Origin: an uncultured Gammaproteobacteria bacterium
Lineage (GTDB): Bacteria > Pseudomonadota > Gammaproteobacteria > GCA-001735895
Direction of reading: 5' to 3'
Assembly (NCBI GenBank): GCA_947259485.1
Contig: CAMYLU010000009.1
Span: forward strand, 7,585-71,584
Length of the DNA: 64,000 nt
The notes under the pieces were generated by a model. That model made no database searches. It saw only the letters and a list, made by a program, of their open reading frames with translations, and was not told the DNA's origin. Both the position numbers and the translations under genes were made by a program. Every line of letters starts with the position of its first letter. Position 1 is the stretch's first letter. This document shows positions 54,346 to 62,533 of this stretch, in pieces.

Positions 54346-54854
54346 GACAGCTCAATGCCCCTTGATTTGGCCAGATCCTTGAAAAAGGTGGAAATGGCCT
54401 GCAGCAGCATCAGGAAAATGCCGACTACCATGATGATCTTGATTGGAATCATCGATGGATTCCATTGTGAGAATTTACGCTGATCGTACTCAATCGCATA
54501 CATCGTGCTCGAGATTGCCCCGATTAGCAGGCAGACGAGGTAAATAATCAGGAAAATAGCGGTAAAACTGTCGAGGCGCGCCTGGTTTTTGCGACTGAAC
54601 ATTGAGTAAAGTAGATCCATCCTGACATGGCTGTCGAGCTGCATCGAGTAGGGGCCGCCGACGATGTAGTAGGCCGTCATCGTGAACTGCGCCATTTCGA
54701 TGCACCACGACAAGGGCAGGTTGATAATATTGCGCGTGAAGGCGTTGATCAGCAGGGTGGCGATCATGACAAAGATCAGGTACATGGCAAGGCGCCCAAA
54801 CTTGGTCGACAGGTAGTCTATTACCTTGACGTAGTTGACGATGAACTTGGGCAC
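54342..54854 (-). CDS. dctQ: TRAP transporter small permease
   Basis: A 170-residue inner-membrane protein with four helices (about 20-42, 55-75, 95-118 and 138-160). The segment FTRNIINLPLSWCIEMAQFTMTAYYIVGGPY (about 38-68, quoted in part) contains the family Ser-Trp...Glu motif. It bridges the large permease. It is the first gene of the dctQMP operon, separated from the divergent KPR-like gene by about 200 bp that contain regulatory sites. Confidence 0.93.
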   Translation of the reverse strand: MPKFIVNYVKVIDYLSTKFGRLAMYLIFVMIATLLINAFTRNIINLPLSWCIEMAQFTMTAYYIVGGPYSMQLDSHVRMDLLYSMFSRKNQARLDSFTAIFLIIYLVCLLIGAISSTMYAIEYDQRKFSQWNPSMIPIKIIMVVGIFLMLLQAISTFFKDLAKSRGIELS

Positions 54855-54974
54855 TGGCCTGGCTCCCCCTGGGTCTTGTTGTTATCTGTCAGGCAAATCT
54901 GAACTGGCTTGTTGTTTTATCGGGCCACGCCCGTCCGTGGATCATAACCAAAATTTAACAGTGAACCAAACGTA

Positions 54975-54999
54975 TTAATCCTGCGTATAATCGGATTAA
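54975..54999 (+). promoter_or_regulatory. -10 box embedded in an inverted repeat upstream of the KPR-like gene
   Basis: TTAATCC (54975-54981) and GGATTAA (54993-54999) flank a perfect TATAAT (54986-54991). No good -35 box lies 17 bp upstream. A repressor bound here would cover the -10 of the KPR-like gene and could also act on the divergent dctQMP operon. The regulator is not identified. Confidence 0.55.
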
Positions 55000-55056
55000 G
55001 GATTGATCTGCGGGTGCAGCACACTCGTAGCAGCATACTCTCTTATCGGAGAAACC

Positions 55057-56130
55057 ATGAATAAAACTCTCGAAATACTTGTACTTGGCGCTTCCTATGG
55101 ATCGCTGTTAGGCAGCAAAATCGCGCTCGCAGGTCATAACGTCCACCTGATCTGCCTGCCGCAAGAGGCTGATGCGATCAATGCCGACGGGGTTGAAATT
55201 CGCATGCCTGTCAGGGGCCAGTCCGAGCCTGTCATCATCGATTCGAAAAAACTCCGTGGCAAGATAACCGCCGGTGGTCCGCTCTCGGCGGAAGTGGAGC
55301 GCTTTGACCTGGTAGCACTAGCGATGCAAGAACCGCAGTATCGGCTCGACGAAATACGTGCCTTGCTCGAGCGCATTGGGGGAGCGGCCATTCCGTGTAT
55401 GTCGATAATGAACATGCCGCCACTGCCTTACCTGAAACGTATACCAGGGCTTGATTGTGATGCACTGCGTGAATGCTACGCCGACGCAAGCGTTTGGGAC
55501 CTGCTGGACCCAGCGTTGGTAACCCTGTGCAGCCCTGATCCACAGGCCTTCAGGCCTGCGGATGAACCGTCCAACGTGTTGCAGGTGACGCTGCCAACCA
55601 ATTTCAAGGCGGCCCGCTTCGAGAGTGACGAACACACCGCGCTGCTGCGACAGCTGGAGCAGGATATTCTCGCATCGACTTTTCCAGTAGCGGGCGCAGA
55701 GATCGTACTCCCGGTGAAGCTTCGAGTGCACGAATCTATATTCGTGCCGATGGCGAAATGGAGCATGCTGTTGACTGGAAACTACCGCTGTATTCAGCGT
55801 GAGGAGATGATTGCGATCCGCGATGCCGTGCATACCGATGTTGCCGAATCGGCGAGGATTTATAACTGGGTCGCCGACCTTTGCGTAACCCTGGGTGCGG
55901 ATCGAAACGACCTGGTGCCATTCGAGAAGTACGCCAATGCTGCTGAAGGATTGTTGAAACCCTCGTCAGCCGCGCGGGCGCTCGACAACGGTGTACACTT
56001 TATTGAGCGCGTCGATTTGCTGGTAAGAAATGTCGCTCGGCAAAAGGGTCTGCATGACCCCGCCATCGATAAAATCGTCGATACGGTCGAGTTTCGCTTA
56101 CAGCAAAACCGGATGCGCAAAGCCAGTTAA
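55057..56130 (+). CDS. Ketopantoate-reductase-like dehydrogenase
   Basis: A 357-residue protein of the 6-phosphogluconate dehydrogenase-like superfamily. The N-terminal NADP loop reads VLGASYGSLLGSKIALAGHNV (about 6-26, quoted in part), as in ketopantoate reductases (PanE/ApbA). The C-terminal helical domain contains AKWSMLLTGNYRCI, where PanE has a catalytic lysine two residues after the tryptophan; here that position is methionine. It is therefore unlikely to be a standard PanE and may be an opine-dehydrogenase-like or repurposed member. A GGAG site fits the ATG at 55057; the in-frame upstream ATG at 55003 is less likely. It diverges from the TRAP operon. Confidence 0.75.
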   Translation: MNKTLEILVLGASYGSLLGSKIALAGHNVHLICLPQEADAINADGVEIRMPVRGQSEPVIIDSKKLRGKITAGGPLSAEVERFDLVALAMQEPQYRLDEIRALLERIGGAAIPCMSIMNMPPLPYLKRIPGLDCDALRECYADASVWDLLDPALVTLCSPDPQAFRPADEPSNVLQVTLPTNFKAARFESDEHTALLRQLEQDILASTFPVAGAEIVLPVKLRVHESIFVPMAKWSMLLTGNYRCIQREEMIAIRDAVHTDVAESARIYNWVADLCVTLGADRNDLVPFEKYANAAEGLLKPSSAARALDNGVHFIERVDLLVRNVARQKGLHDPAIDKIVDTVEFRLQQNRMRKAS

Positions 56131-56194
56131 AGGCCTTATTTTGCGGAATTAATTAGCAGGTTCGGAGTGGCATTCCCGCTGAGTATGCCCGGGC

Positions 56195-56208
56195 TTGATT
56201 TGGATCAA
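56195..56208 (+). promoter_or_regulatory. FNR/ANR box upstream of the HbpS/GlcG-like gene
   Basis: TTGAT-N4-ATCAA matches the FNR/ANR consensus exactly. Its centre is 86 bp before the ATG of the exported HbpS-like gene. A CATCAT at 56228-56233 could be the -10 box, which would put the site near -40, an activating position. No FNR gene is in the window; the CRP-like protein here has no cysteines. Confidence 0.6.
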
Positions 56209-56287
56209 CGAAACGCGTTTACAGGCTCATCATTTAGCGTCGGAAGGTGTAATCTTACCTGGTAGATTTTTATACGAGGAAGTACTG

Positions 56288-56794
56288 ATGAAGCTTTTCA
56301 AACTGTTGTCTGCAACCCTGTTCGGTTGCGCGATATGCCTGGGTTCAGCCAATGCTGATGAACACGCTCTGTTCACGACACAATCATTAACGCCCGAAAC
56401 TGCACTCAAGGCGGTAACCGCAGCAATGGACAAATGCCGCGCCGAGGGATACCAGGTATCCGTCGCGGTAGTCGACCGCATGGGTAATCTGCAGGCTTTA
56501 CTTCGCGACCGTTTTGCCGGTGCGCACTCCCCGGAAACCGCCAGAAGAAAGGCATGGACGGCTGCCAGTTTTCGTGCCAACACCACCGATCTGGTCGAAC
56601 CCACCCAGGCTGGAAAAGCACAATCCGGGGTGCGGCATGTAACGGGTGCGCTCATGCTGGGCGGCGGTATGCTGATTGATGCAGCTGGCTCGGGTGTGGG
56701 CGCAATCGGGGTATCCGGTGCACCTAATGGCACTGCCGATGATCTCTGCGCTGCAGCTGGAATTGCGGCGATTGAAGACGATATCTCGTTTTAG
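56288..56794 (+). CDS. Exported HbpS/GlcG-like (DUF336) protein
   Basis: A 168-residue protein of the DUF336/HbpS-like superfamily. A signal peptide (hydrophobic core about 6-19, cleavage after ANA near residue 23) precedes the domain. Conserved parts are VAVVDRMGNLQALLRDRFAG (about 59-78), ETARRKAWTAASF and SGVGAIGVSGAPNGTADDLCAAAGI. Relatives bind haem in redox sensing or lie in glycolate and other catabolic operons. Start chosen at 56288 with an AGGAAG site 7 bp upstream and a signal peptide right after it. An exact FNR/ANR box lies upstream. Confidence 0.88.
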   Translation: MKLFKLLSATLFGCAICLGSANADEHALFTTQSLTPETALKAVTAAMDKCRAEGYQVSVAVVDRMGNLQALLRDRFAGAHSPETARRKAWTAASFRANTTDLVEPTQAGKAQSGVRHVTGALMLGGGMLIDAAGSGVGAIGVSGAPNGTADDLCAAAGIAAIEDDISF

Positions 56795-56801
56795 TCGCTA
56801 A

Positions 56802-56909
56802 CAGCCGTTCGAAGACCTGTCTGTCGACGAACTGGATTTACTCAGGGAAACGGTCGAAATGATTATCGTAGATGTCGATCGCCTTAAACAGTCCTGCGAA
56901 GATCGCTAG
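56802..56909 (+). other. Start-less peptide-like open frame
   Basis: The frame from 56802 to the TAG at 56907 reads like protein (FEDLSVDELDLLRETVEM, then IIVDVDRLKQSCEDR), an acidic amphipathic helix. It has no ATG, GTG or TTG upstream; the only ATG is at 56859 and would leave 16 residues. It may be the remnant of a longer gene or chance. There is no gene otherwise in 56795-57005. Confidence 0.3.
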
Positions 56910-57005
56910 CAAAGCGGATTTCAAAATTTCGTTCCTGTTATTAAGGAATCGGATACTTTACAATCCAGGGTACACATCGAAAATCGAGAATCCCAGGGGG
57001 TTCCC

Positions 57006-57695
57006 ATGGATCCTGTCTATTTAATCTGGCTGTTCGCATGCGGCGCAGTGGTGGGTGGTGCAATCATTGGTGCCATTGTTTACCGCAACCTGACACCAAA
57101 CATAAAGCAAGCCGACAGTCTCAAGGCCGAGCTGGATGAAGCACGGCAAGAGATGGAAGGTTATAAAACCAGCGTCAACAGTCACTTCGATAAAACCGCG
57201 GAACTGGTTAACGAACTGACCCAGGACTATGTCAAGGTTTACAAGCATCTCGCGGAAGGTGCGCAGGCCCTCGGCGATGGCAGGGATTTCACCAATGTGC
57301 TGGAACAGCACCAGGGTAAAGTCCTGATTTCGGTTGATGGCGGAGAAAACGTGCAGGATTCGGTGGTCAGCGAAGTACCAGCTGATACCCAGGCGGCACA
57401 GGAATCTCCACCGGCTTCGGCGGAACCGGGCAATGAAAAGGTTGCGCAGGAAGATAGTGCTGACAGTAAAGAAAATGTCGAGGCTGAAGCAGAAGCTGAG
57501 GATGCTTCGGAGTTGCTGGCGGAGCAGGGTAAAAACAAAGATCCCGTCATTAACGTCGATAAACTCGATGCAGATCTTGATGATGGCTTAGCCGCGGCAA
57601 AACCTGAAAAAGGCAACGGTAGCGAGGCTTTAAAGGAAAACCTGTCTGCAAAAGCCGAGGCTCAAAAAGAATCTGCCCCGACGCCATCGGCCTGA
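57006..57695 (+). CDS. zapG: ZapG/YhcB family protein (DUF1043)
   Basis: A 229-residue inner-membrane protein. An N-terminal helix (about 5-26, with GAVVGGAIIGAIVYR) is followed by a coiled coil with KTSVNSHFDKTAELVNELTQDYVKVYKHLAEGAQAL (about 54-89, quoted in part), the DUF1043 hallmark. The rest is a long acidic, alanine-rich and probably disordered tail (about 125-229), longer than in E. coli YhcB (132 residues in total). The family helps cell division and envelope synthesis. A GGGGG tract near the start serves as ribosome site. It is monocistronic and convergent with the MFS gene. Confidence 0.9.
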   Translation: MDPVYLIWLFACGAVVGGAIIGAIVYRNLTPNIKQADSLKAELDEARQEMEGYKTSVNSHFDKTAELVNELTQDYVKVYKHLAEGAQALGDGRDFTNVLEQHQGKVLISVDGGENVQDSVVSEVPADTQAAQESPPASAEPGNEKVAQEDSADSKENVEAEAEAEDASELLAEQGKNKDPVINVDKLDADLDDGLAAAKPEKGNGSEALKENLSAKAEAQKESAPTPSA

Positions 57696-57835
57696 GATAC
57701 AGTACAGACGCTTCGTAACAAGCTAATGCAAACGGCCAAGCTGGCCACGGGCTCATTCCAGCCTCTCAAACGCGCCTTCGAGGGTAACGCGCAGGGATAC
57801 CGCCTCTGCTGGTATCTCACCGTTGAGCGAGTCCT

Positions 57836-59002
57836 TCAGCTCCTGCTGCGCAGTAAAGCTGCGCTGATCAGTCCGATTGCTGCCATACCGACCACGACCA
57901 GGTTGGCTGAGCTCCAGCTGCCCGAAAATTCGACGATTGAACTCACCATCATCGGTCCGATGGTCTGACCGATACCGGCGCCCTGTAGCATCAATCCAGC
58001 CATCAGTGCCATGTATGCAGGACTGATCGAGTAGCGTGCGGCGAGTGCGAAGGCGGTGCCGGGAAACAGCCCACCAAAGGCGGAGAACAGGAAGCCGGCA
58101 ATGGTCTTAACGACAGGTTCGCTGAAGCTGGCAAACACCAGGGTCGCACACAGTCCCATGACAATGAATGAAACCGTCAGCAATTTCCAGGGTGCGATGC
58201 CCCGGCCGATCATCCAGCCTGCCGAAACGTTACCAATTATGTTGCCGACCACGACCAGGGCACCGAACCGGGCGGCCTGCCCCAGAGGTACGCTGTAGTC
58301 GGTTACCAGGATGGTCGGCAGAAAAGCGGTTAGCGATTGATAGAGGCTGGAATAGCAGACGAAACCTGCCACCACAAGCAGCGGGCCAAGGCGCAGGATG
58401 CTGATAATAAAATCAGCGGTACTTAAATGAGTGGGGGATTTGCTCGTGCTACCGCGGAAAGCGATACACAGGACTGCACTCCAGATAAGGATAATGAATC
58501 CGACATCGTTCCACAGGCCACGCCATCCATGCCATTCCAGCAGGGGTGGTGTGATCAACATTGACATGCCGATTCCCGCCGGCATAAAGGCGCCCCAGAT
58601 ACCCATTGCCAGGGGTCTGCTGCGATCAGAGGTTGAGCGGCTGATCAATGAGGGCAGGGCCACGATGGCAAGAATGAATCCAAGTCCTTCGACCAGGCGG
58701 GACACTAGTAATATTTCGATTCCGCCGGCCATCGCGCCGAGGAAAGCGCCACCGGCTGATAACAGCATTCCGGTCAGCGCCATGTACAAATGTCCGACCC
58801 GGTCGGATAGCAGTCCGAAGCCGGCCCCGGCGAAGGCTGCGATCAGGCTGAATAGTGACAGGATCAGACCGGCCTGAACCAGGCTGAGGGCCAACTCGTC
58901 GATAATCAGCGTTAGCGATGCAAAGGTTTTACCGATCTGAAAAGCGCCGATACAACCTGCGAGGAAAGCGATCCAGACCCTGGGCCAGTGGGTTTCGTTC
59001 AT
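57836..59002 (-). CDS. MFS transporter
   Basis: A 388-residue major facilitator protein with about twelve helices. The loop between helices 2 and 3 has GFGLLSDRVGHLYMALTG (about 57-74), the classical MFS motif, and a long cytosolic loop near residue 195 splits the two halves. Families of this length include sugar, drug and aromatic-acid carriers; no substrate signature is recognisable. It begins 34 bp after a weak AATCTTAC region, with an ATG followed by NETHWPRVWIAF. The frame after its stop (to 57753) also looks protein-like. It ends convergent with zapG. Confidence 0.9.
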   Translation of the reverse strand: MNETHWPRVWIAFLAGCIGAFQIGKTFASLTLIIDELALSLVQAGLILSLFSLIAAFAGAGFGLLSDRVGHLYMALTGMLLSAGGAFLGAMAGGIEILLVSRLVEGLGFILAIVALPSLISRSTSDRSRPLAMGIWGAFMPAGIGMSMLITPPLLEWHGWRGLWNDVGFIILIWSAVLCIAFRGSTSKSPTHLSTADFIISILRLGPLLVVAGFVCYSSLYQSLTAFLPTILVTDYSVPLGQAARFGALVVVGNIIGNVSAGWMIGRGIAPWKLLTVSFIVMGLCATLVFASFSEPVVKTIAGFLFSAFGGLFPGTAFALAARYSISPAYMALMAGLMLQGAGIGQTIGPMMVSSIVEFSGSWSSANLVVVGMAAIGLISAALLRSRS

Positions 59003-59379
59003 TGACAGTAAGATTCCGGACTAGCAGACAGCAATTTTTAAACCCGCTCGACAGGCGGCAAAATACGATCGCCGATTGCCGGAGTAGCAATTTGGTCGGG
59101 CTCGATGTTAAACCGGATACGGTGATCATGTCGATCTGAACCGCGATTGGTTCAAGCGGAAGCAGTCGACATCAACTGGCTGGTGAATATGGTACTCTTG
59201 GGCGAATTAATGGTATTACATGCCGGATTAAGCAAATCGAAATCATAGAATGACTCGAGAGTGATTAATACTTAGAATATCCCGGGTTAAGCGATTACAT
59301 AATAAGGCATGTTAATGCCAATGTGAGAAAGCGGTGACAATGGTCATCGATTAGCAGGAAAATATCACAGGAGAGCACA
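59003..59379. other. 377-bp intergenic region with predicted liv promoter
   Basis: No gene is visible between the divergent MFS and liv genes. A promoter for the liv operon is likely: ATGACT (59250-59255) and TAGAAT (59273-59278) with 17 bp between, giving a leader of about 95 nt. The leader contains a small GGCAT/ATGCC stem (59306-59319) and ends in an AGGAG ribosome site (59369-59373). No clear operator palindrome is seen. Confidence 0.55.
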
Positions 59380-60567
59380 ATGTTATTTAGAATTATACGT
59401 ACCGTTTTGATCGCCGGCGCGATAACCGTCACCGGTATCGCCCAGGCTGACAGTGTTAAAATCGGATTCGTCACTACCCTGACCACTCCAGCCGGTGTCA
59501 TTGGCGAGGACATGAAAAATTCGGTCATGCTTGCGCTTGATCATATTGGAAACAAGATGGGCAATCTCGACGTCGAATTAATCATGGAAGACGATGGTTT
59601 CAAGCCCGATATCGGCAAGCAGAAAACCGATAAGCTGGTGAAGCAGGATGATGTCGATTTTGTCGCCGGCTATATCTGGTCGCATGTACTACTGGCATCG
59701 ATGAATTCGGTCACCGGGGCTGACAAGTTCCTGATCAGTGCCAACGCAGGCCCGTCCCAGATTGCGGGTAAGCGCTGCCATCCTAATTTTTTCTCAACTT
59801 CCTGGCAAAATGACCAGACTCCCATGGCGCTTGGCGAATACCTCAACCAGGAAGGGGTCAAGTCGATTTATATCATGGCGCCCAACTATGCGGCTGGTAA
59901 GGATATGGCAGCAGGTGTTGAAAGTGTTTTTAAAGGTGAAATAAAGGGAAAGGACCTGACCAAGTGGGGTGCGGATGCGCAGCTCGATTTTTCTGCCGAG
60001 TTGGCGAAAGCCAGGGCCTCGGGTGCCGAAGCGCTGTATGTCTTTTACCCGGGTAAAGCCGGAGGTGCTTTCATCAAGCAATACCAGCAGGCTGGCCTGC
60101 AAGGCAAGTTACCCCTGTATACTGCGTTTACGGTAGATTCAATCGCCTTGCCGAAACTGCAGGCAGGTAAACTGGAGGGTGTTCTGGGTTCGAAAATGGC
60201 CCAGCAATGGTCGCCGGACATGGACAACGCCGCCAACAAGCGTTTTGTATCTGATTACCTAAAGCAGCACGGCAGGTACCCGTCATTCTACGGTGCGCAA
60301 TCTTATGACGCGATTATGCTGATCAAGAGCGCGGTCGAGGCAACCGGTGGCAATCTGAAAGACAAGGATGCGTTGCGTAAGGCGCTGATGGCCGCCGATT
60401 ATGATTCGGTGCGCGGCCGCTACACCTATGGCAACAACCATATGCCGATCCAGAACTTCTACCTGCGCGAAGTGGTTGAAGACGCCGAAGGTCGCTGGAC
60501 TACGAAAATCGTAAAAACCGTTTACGAAAACCACCAGGACTTGCACGCTTCAAAGTGCAAGATGTAA
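59380..60567 (+). CDS. livK: Branched-chain-amino-acid-type ABC substrate-binding protein
   Basis: A 395-residue periplasmic binding protein with a signal peptide (cleavage after GIAQA near residue 23). The bilobed periplasmic-binding fold starts DSVKIGFVTTLTTPAGVIGEDM and continues with GYIWSHVLLASMNSV and the ANAGPSQIAGKRCHPNFFSTS loop (quoted in part) that forms the ligand pocket. The family binds leucine, amides, aromatic acids or other carboxylates, so the ligand is not certain. A strong AGGAG lies 6 bp upstream of the ATG. A stable hairpin separates it from livH. Family assignment is secure. Confidence 0.9.
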   Translation: MLFRIIRTVLIAGAITVTGIAQADSVKIGFVTTLTTPAGVIGEDMKNSVMLALDHIGNKMGNLDVELIMEDDGFKPDIGKQKTDKLVKQDDVDFVAGYIWSHVLLASMNSVTGADKFLISANAGPSQIAGKRCHPNFFSTSWQNDQTPMALGEYLNQEGVKSIYIMAPNYAAGKDMAAGVESVFKGEIKGKDLTKWGADAQLDFSAELAKARASGAEALYVFYPGKAGGAFIKQYQQAGLQGKLPLYTAFTVDSIALPKLQAGKLEGVLGSKMAQQWSPDMDNAANKRFVSDYLKQHGRYPSFYGAQSYDAIMLIKSAVEATGGNLKDKDALRKALMAADYDSVRGRYTYGNNHMPIQNFYLREVVEDAEGRWTTKIVKTVYENHQDLHASKCKM

Positions 60568-60584
60568 CAAGCGCTTTGCAAACG

Positions 60585-60613
60585 CCCGGTTCCCTGTAAA
60601 CCAGGGAACCGGG
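60585..60613 (+). repeat. Intercistronic hairpin between livK and livH
   Basis: A perfect 12-bp stem (CCCGGTTCCCTG with its complement) closes a 5-nt loop, with no T tract after it. Such hairpins after binding-protein genes usually protect the upstream mRNA end or cut down read-through, giving more binding protein than permease. Confidence 0.7.
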
Positions 60614-60644
60614 TATCAACCCACAATCCGAAACGTTTATAGTT

Positions 60645-61568
60645 ATGGACTGGAATCTGCTCGTCACGCAGTTGATGAATGGTCTGCAACTGGGGCTGCT
60701 ATTGTTCCTGTTGGCTTCTGGATTGACCCTGATTTTCGGCATCATGGACTTCATCAACCTGTCGCACGGGTCGTTTTACATGATCGGGGCCTATTTCTGC
60801 GGTACGGTTGTCGCTAAAAGCGGTTCGTTTATTACCGGGGTAATTGTCGGGCTAATCGGCGTGTTTGCGGTTGGTGCGCTGGTTGAATGGCTGATTGCCC
60901 GCAAGCTTTACCGCAAGGATCATCTCGACCATGTGCTGGTAACCTTTGGCCTGATTTTAATTTTCGATACCCTGGTTCACCTGCTATGGGGCGCGTCCGG
61001 TATGGCGATCCCGTTACCCGACGTGTTGAACGGTCAGTTGAGCTTTGCTGGCCTGGTGCTGCCGACCTATCGCCTGCTGATTATTGTCGCCGGGCTGCTG
61101 GTTGCAGCTGTCCTGTTCATCCTGGTTACCAAAACCCGTCTCGGTATGCTGGTTAGAGCCGGGGCATCCAATCGCACCATGGTGGAGGCGCTTGGAGTCA
61201 ACATAGATCGCCTGTTCCTGGTCGTGTTCGCGCTCGGTGCCGCGATGGCCGGGCTTGCCGGAATGTTGATCGCGCCGATAACCGAGGCCAGCATCGGCAT
61301 GGGCAACGATATTATTATCGTTGCTTTCGTGGTCGTTATCGTGGGTGGAATCGGCTCGGTAAAAGGGGCCTTTTACGCGGCCCTGATCATTGGTTTGATT
61401 GATACCCTGAGCCGTTCCTATCTCGACCAGCTGTTGACGCTTACGATGCCCGATAACTACGCTGAAACCGCGGCGCCGGCGCTGTCGGCAATGTTGATTT
61501 ATATCCTCATGGCCGCGGTACTCGCGTTCCGCCCACAGGGCCTGTTTCCCATTGCAGGCATGAAATAA
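60645..61568 (+). CDS. livH: LIV-type ABC transporter permease LivH
   Basis: A 307-residue inner-membrane protein with about eight helices. Typical stretches are LLLFLLASGLTLIFGIMDFINLSHGSFYMIGAY (about 18-50, quoted in part) and FVVVIVGGIGSVKGAFYAALIIGLIDTL. It forms the translocation path with LivM. It lies 77 bp after livK and shares a base with the livM start (TAATG). Confidence 0.94.
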   Translation: MDWNLLVTQLMNGLQLGLLLFLLASGLTLIFGIMDFINLSHGSFYMIGAYFCGTVVAKSGSFITGVIVGLIGVFAVGALVEWLIARKLYRKDHLDHVLVTFGLILIFDTLVHLLWGASGMAIPLPDVLNGQLSFAGLVLPTYRLLIIVAGLLVAAVLFILVTKTRLGMLVRAGASNRTMVEALGVNIDRLFLVVFALGAAMAGLAGMLIAPITEASIGMGNDIIIVAFVVVIVGGIGSVKGAFYAALIIGLIDTLSRSYLDQLLTLTMPDNYAETAAPALSAMLIYILMAAVLAFRPQGLFPIAGMK

Positions 61569-62533
61569 TGTTCCGCTTGCCTGCTAACCTATCCGGCAGA
61601 AGCTATGCCTTGCTGTTGGCGATATTGGCGCTTGCGCCTTTCATACTCGAGTGGGCCAATCAGCCCTTTTATCTCGATCTTTTGAGCCGTGCATTGATTC
61701 TCGGTATCGCGGCGATCAGCCTGAACCTGATCCTCGGCTTCGGCGGCATGATCAGCCTGGGCCACGCGGCCTATATCGGCATCGGTGCCTACTGCGTCGG
61801 CATCCCGTCTTACTACGATTATTACAGCGGCTGGCTGCACCTGGCACTGGCGCTGTCGGTGAGCGCCATTTTTGCGCTGGTAACCGGGGCCATCAGCCTG
61901 CGCACCAAAGGGGTATATTTCATTATGATCACCATGGCTTTCAGCCAAATGGTTTTCTTCACCTTCCTCAGCATGGAGGAATACGGTGCGGACGACGGCC
62001 TGGTTATTTACTCGCGCAGCGAGTTCCCCGAATGGCTGAGCATGGACAGCGGCGTGAGTCTTTATTACTGGGTATTCGCAATGTTACTACTGTCCCTGAT
62101 GTTCACGCATCGACTGGTACACGCACGTTTTGGCCGGGTTATCGTTGGTTCCAGGTTTAACGAACAACGCATGCAGGCACTGGGCTTTAACACTTATCGT
62201 TACCGCCTGACCTGCTACGTGATTTCGGCGATGATGTGCAGCGTTGCCGGGATGTTATTCGGTAATTTCGCTGGTTTCATCAGCCCGGACATTATGGGCT
62301 GGACGCGTTCCGGAGAACTGATTTTCATGGTGATCATCGGTGGAGTCGCCACCTTTTTCGGCCCCCTTGTGGGCACCATCGTGTTCGTCCTGCTGGAAGA
62401 ATTTCTGTCTGCGATTACGGTCTACTGGCACCTGATTTTCGGCGTCATGCTGGTCGCGCTGGTGTTATTCGGCAAGGGTGGTATTCACGGCTGGTTGAGT
62501 AGCTGGGATCGCAAGGACGCAGACTATGGCTGA
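61568..62533 (+). CDS. livM: LIV-type ABC transporter permease LivM
   Basis: A 321-residue inner-membrane protein with eight to ten helices. Characteristic segments are LNLILGFGGMISLGHAAYIGIGAY (about 53-76, quoted in part) and TKGVYFIMITMAFSQM (about 113-128). It is the second permease subunit, paired with LivH. Its C terminus overlaps livG by 8 bp. Confidence 0.94.
   Translation: MFRLPANLSGRSYALLLAILALAPFILEWANQPFYLDLLSRALILGIAAISLNLILGFGGMISLGHAAYIGIGAYCVGIPSYYDYYSGWLHLALALSVSAIFALVTGAISLRTKGVYFIMITMAFSQMVFFTFLSMEEYGADDGLVIYSRSEFPEWLSMDSGVSLYYWVFAMLLLSLMFTHRLVHARFGRVIVGSRFNEQRMQALGFNTYRYRLTCYVISAMMCSVAGMLFGNFAGFISPDIMGWTRSGELIFMVIIGGVATFFGPLVGTIVFVLLEEFLSAITVYWHLIFGVMLVALVLFGKGGIHGWLSSWDRKDADYG

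Noticed and set aside
55057-56130. Assignment as panE (ketopantoate reductase)
   Set aside because: The expected catalytic lysine is replaced, and the gene sits in a catabolic rather than a pantothenate context.
57726-57968. Open frame on the plus strand overlapping the MFS end
   Set aside because: Half of it is antisense to the MFS gene, and the protein has no recognisable features.
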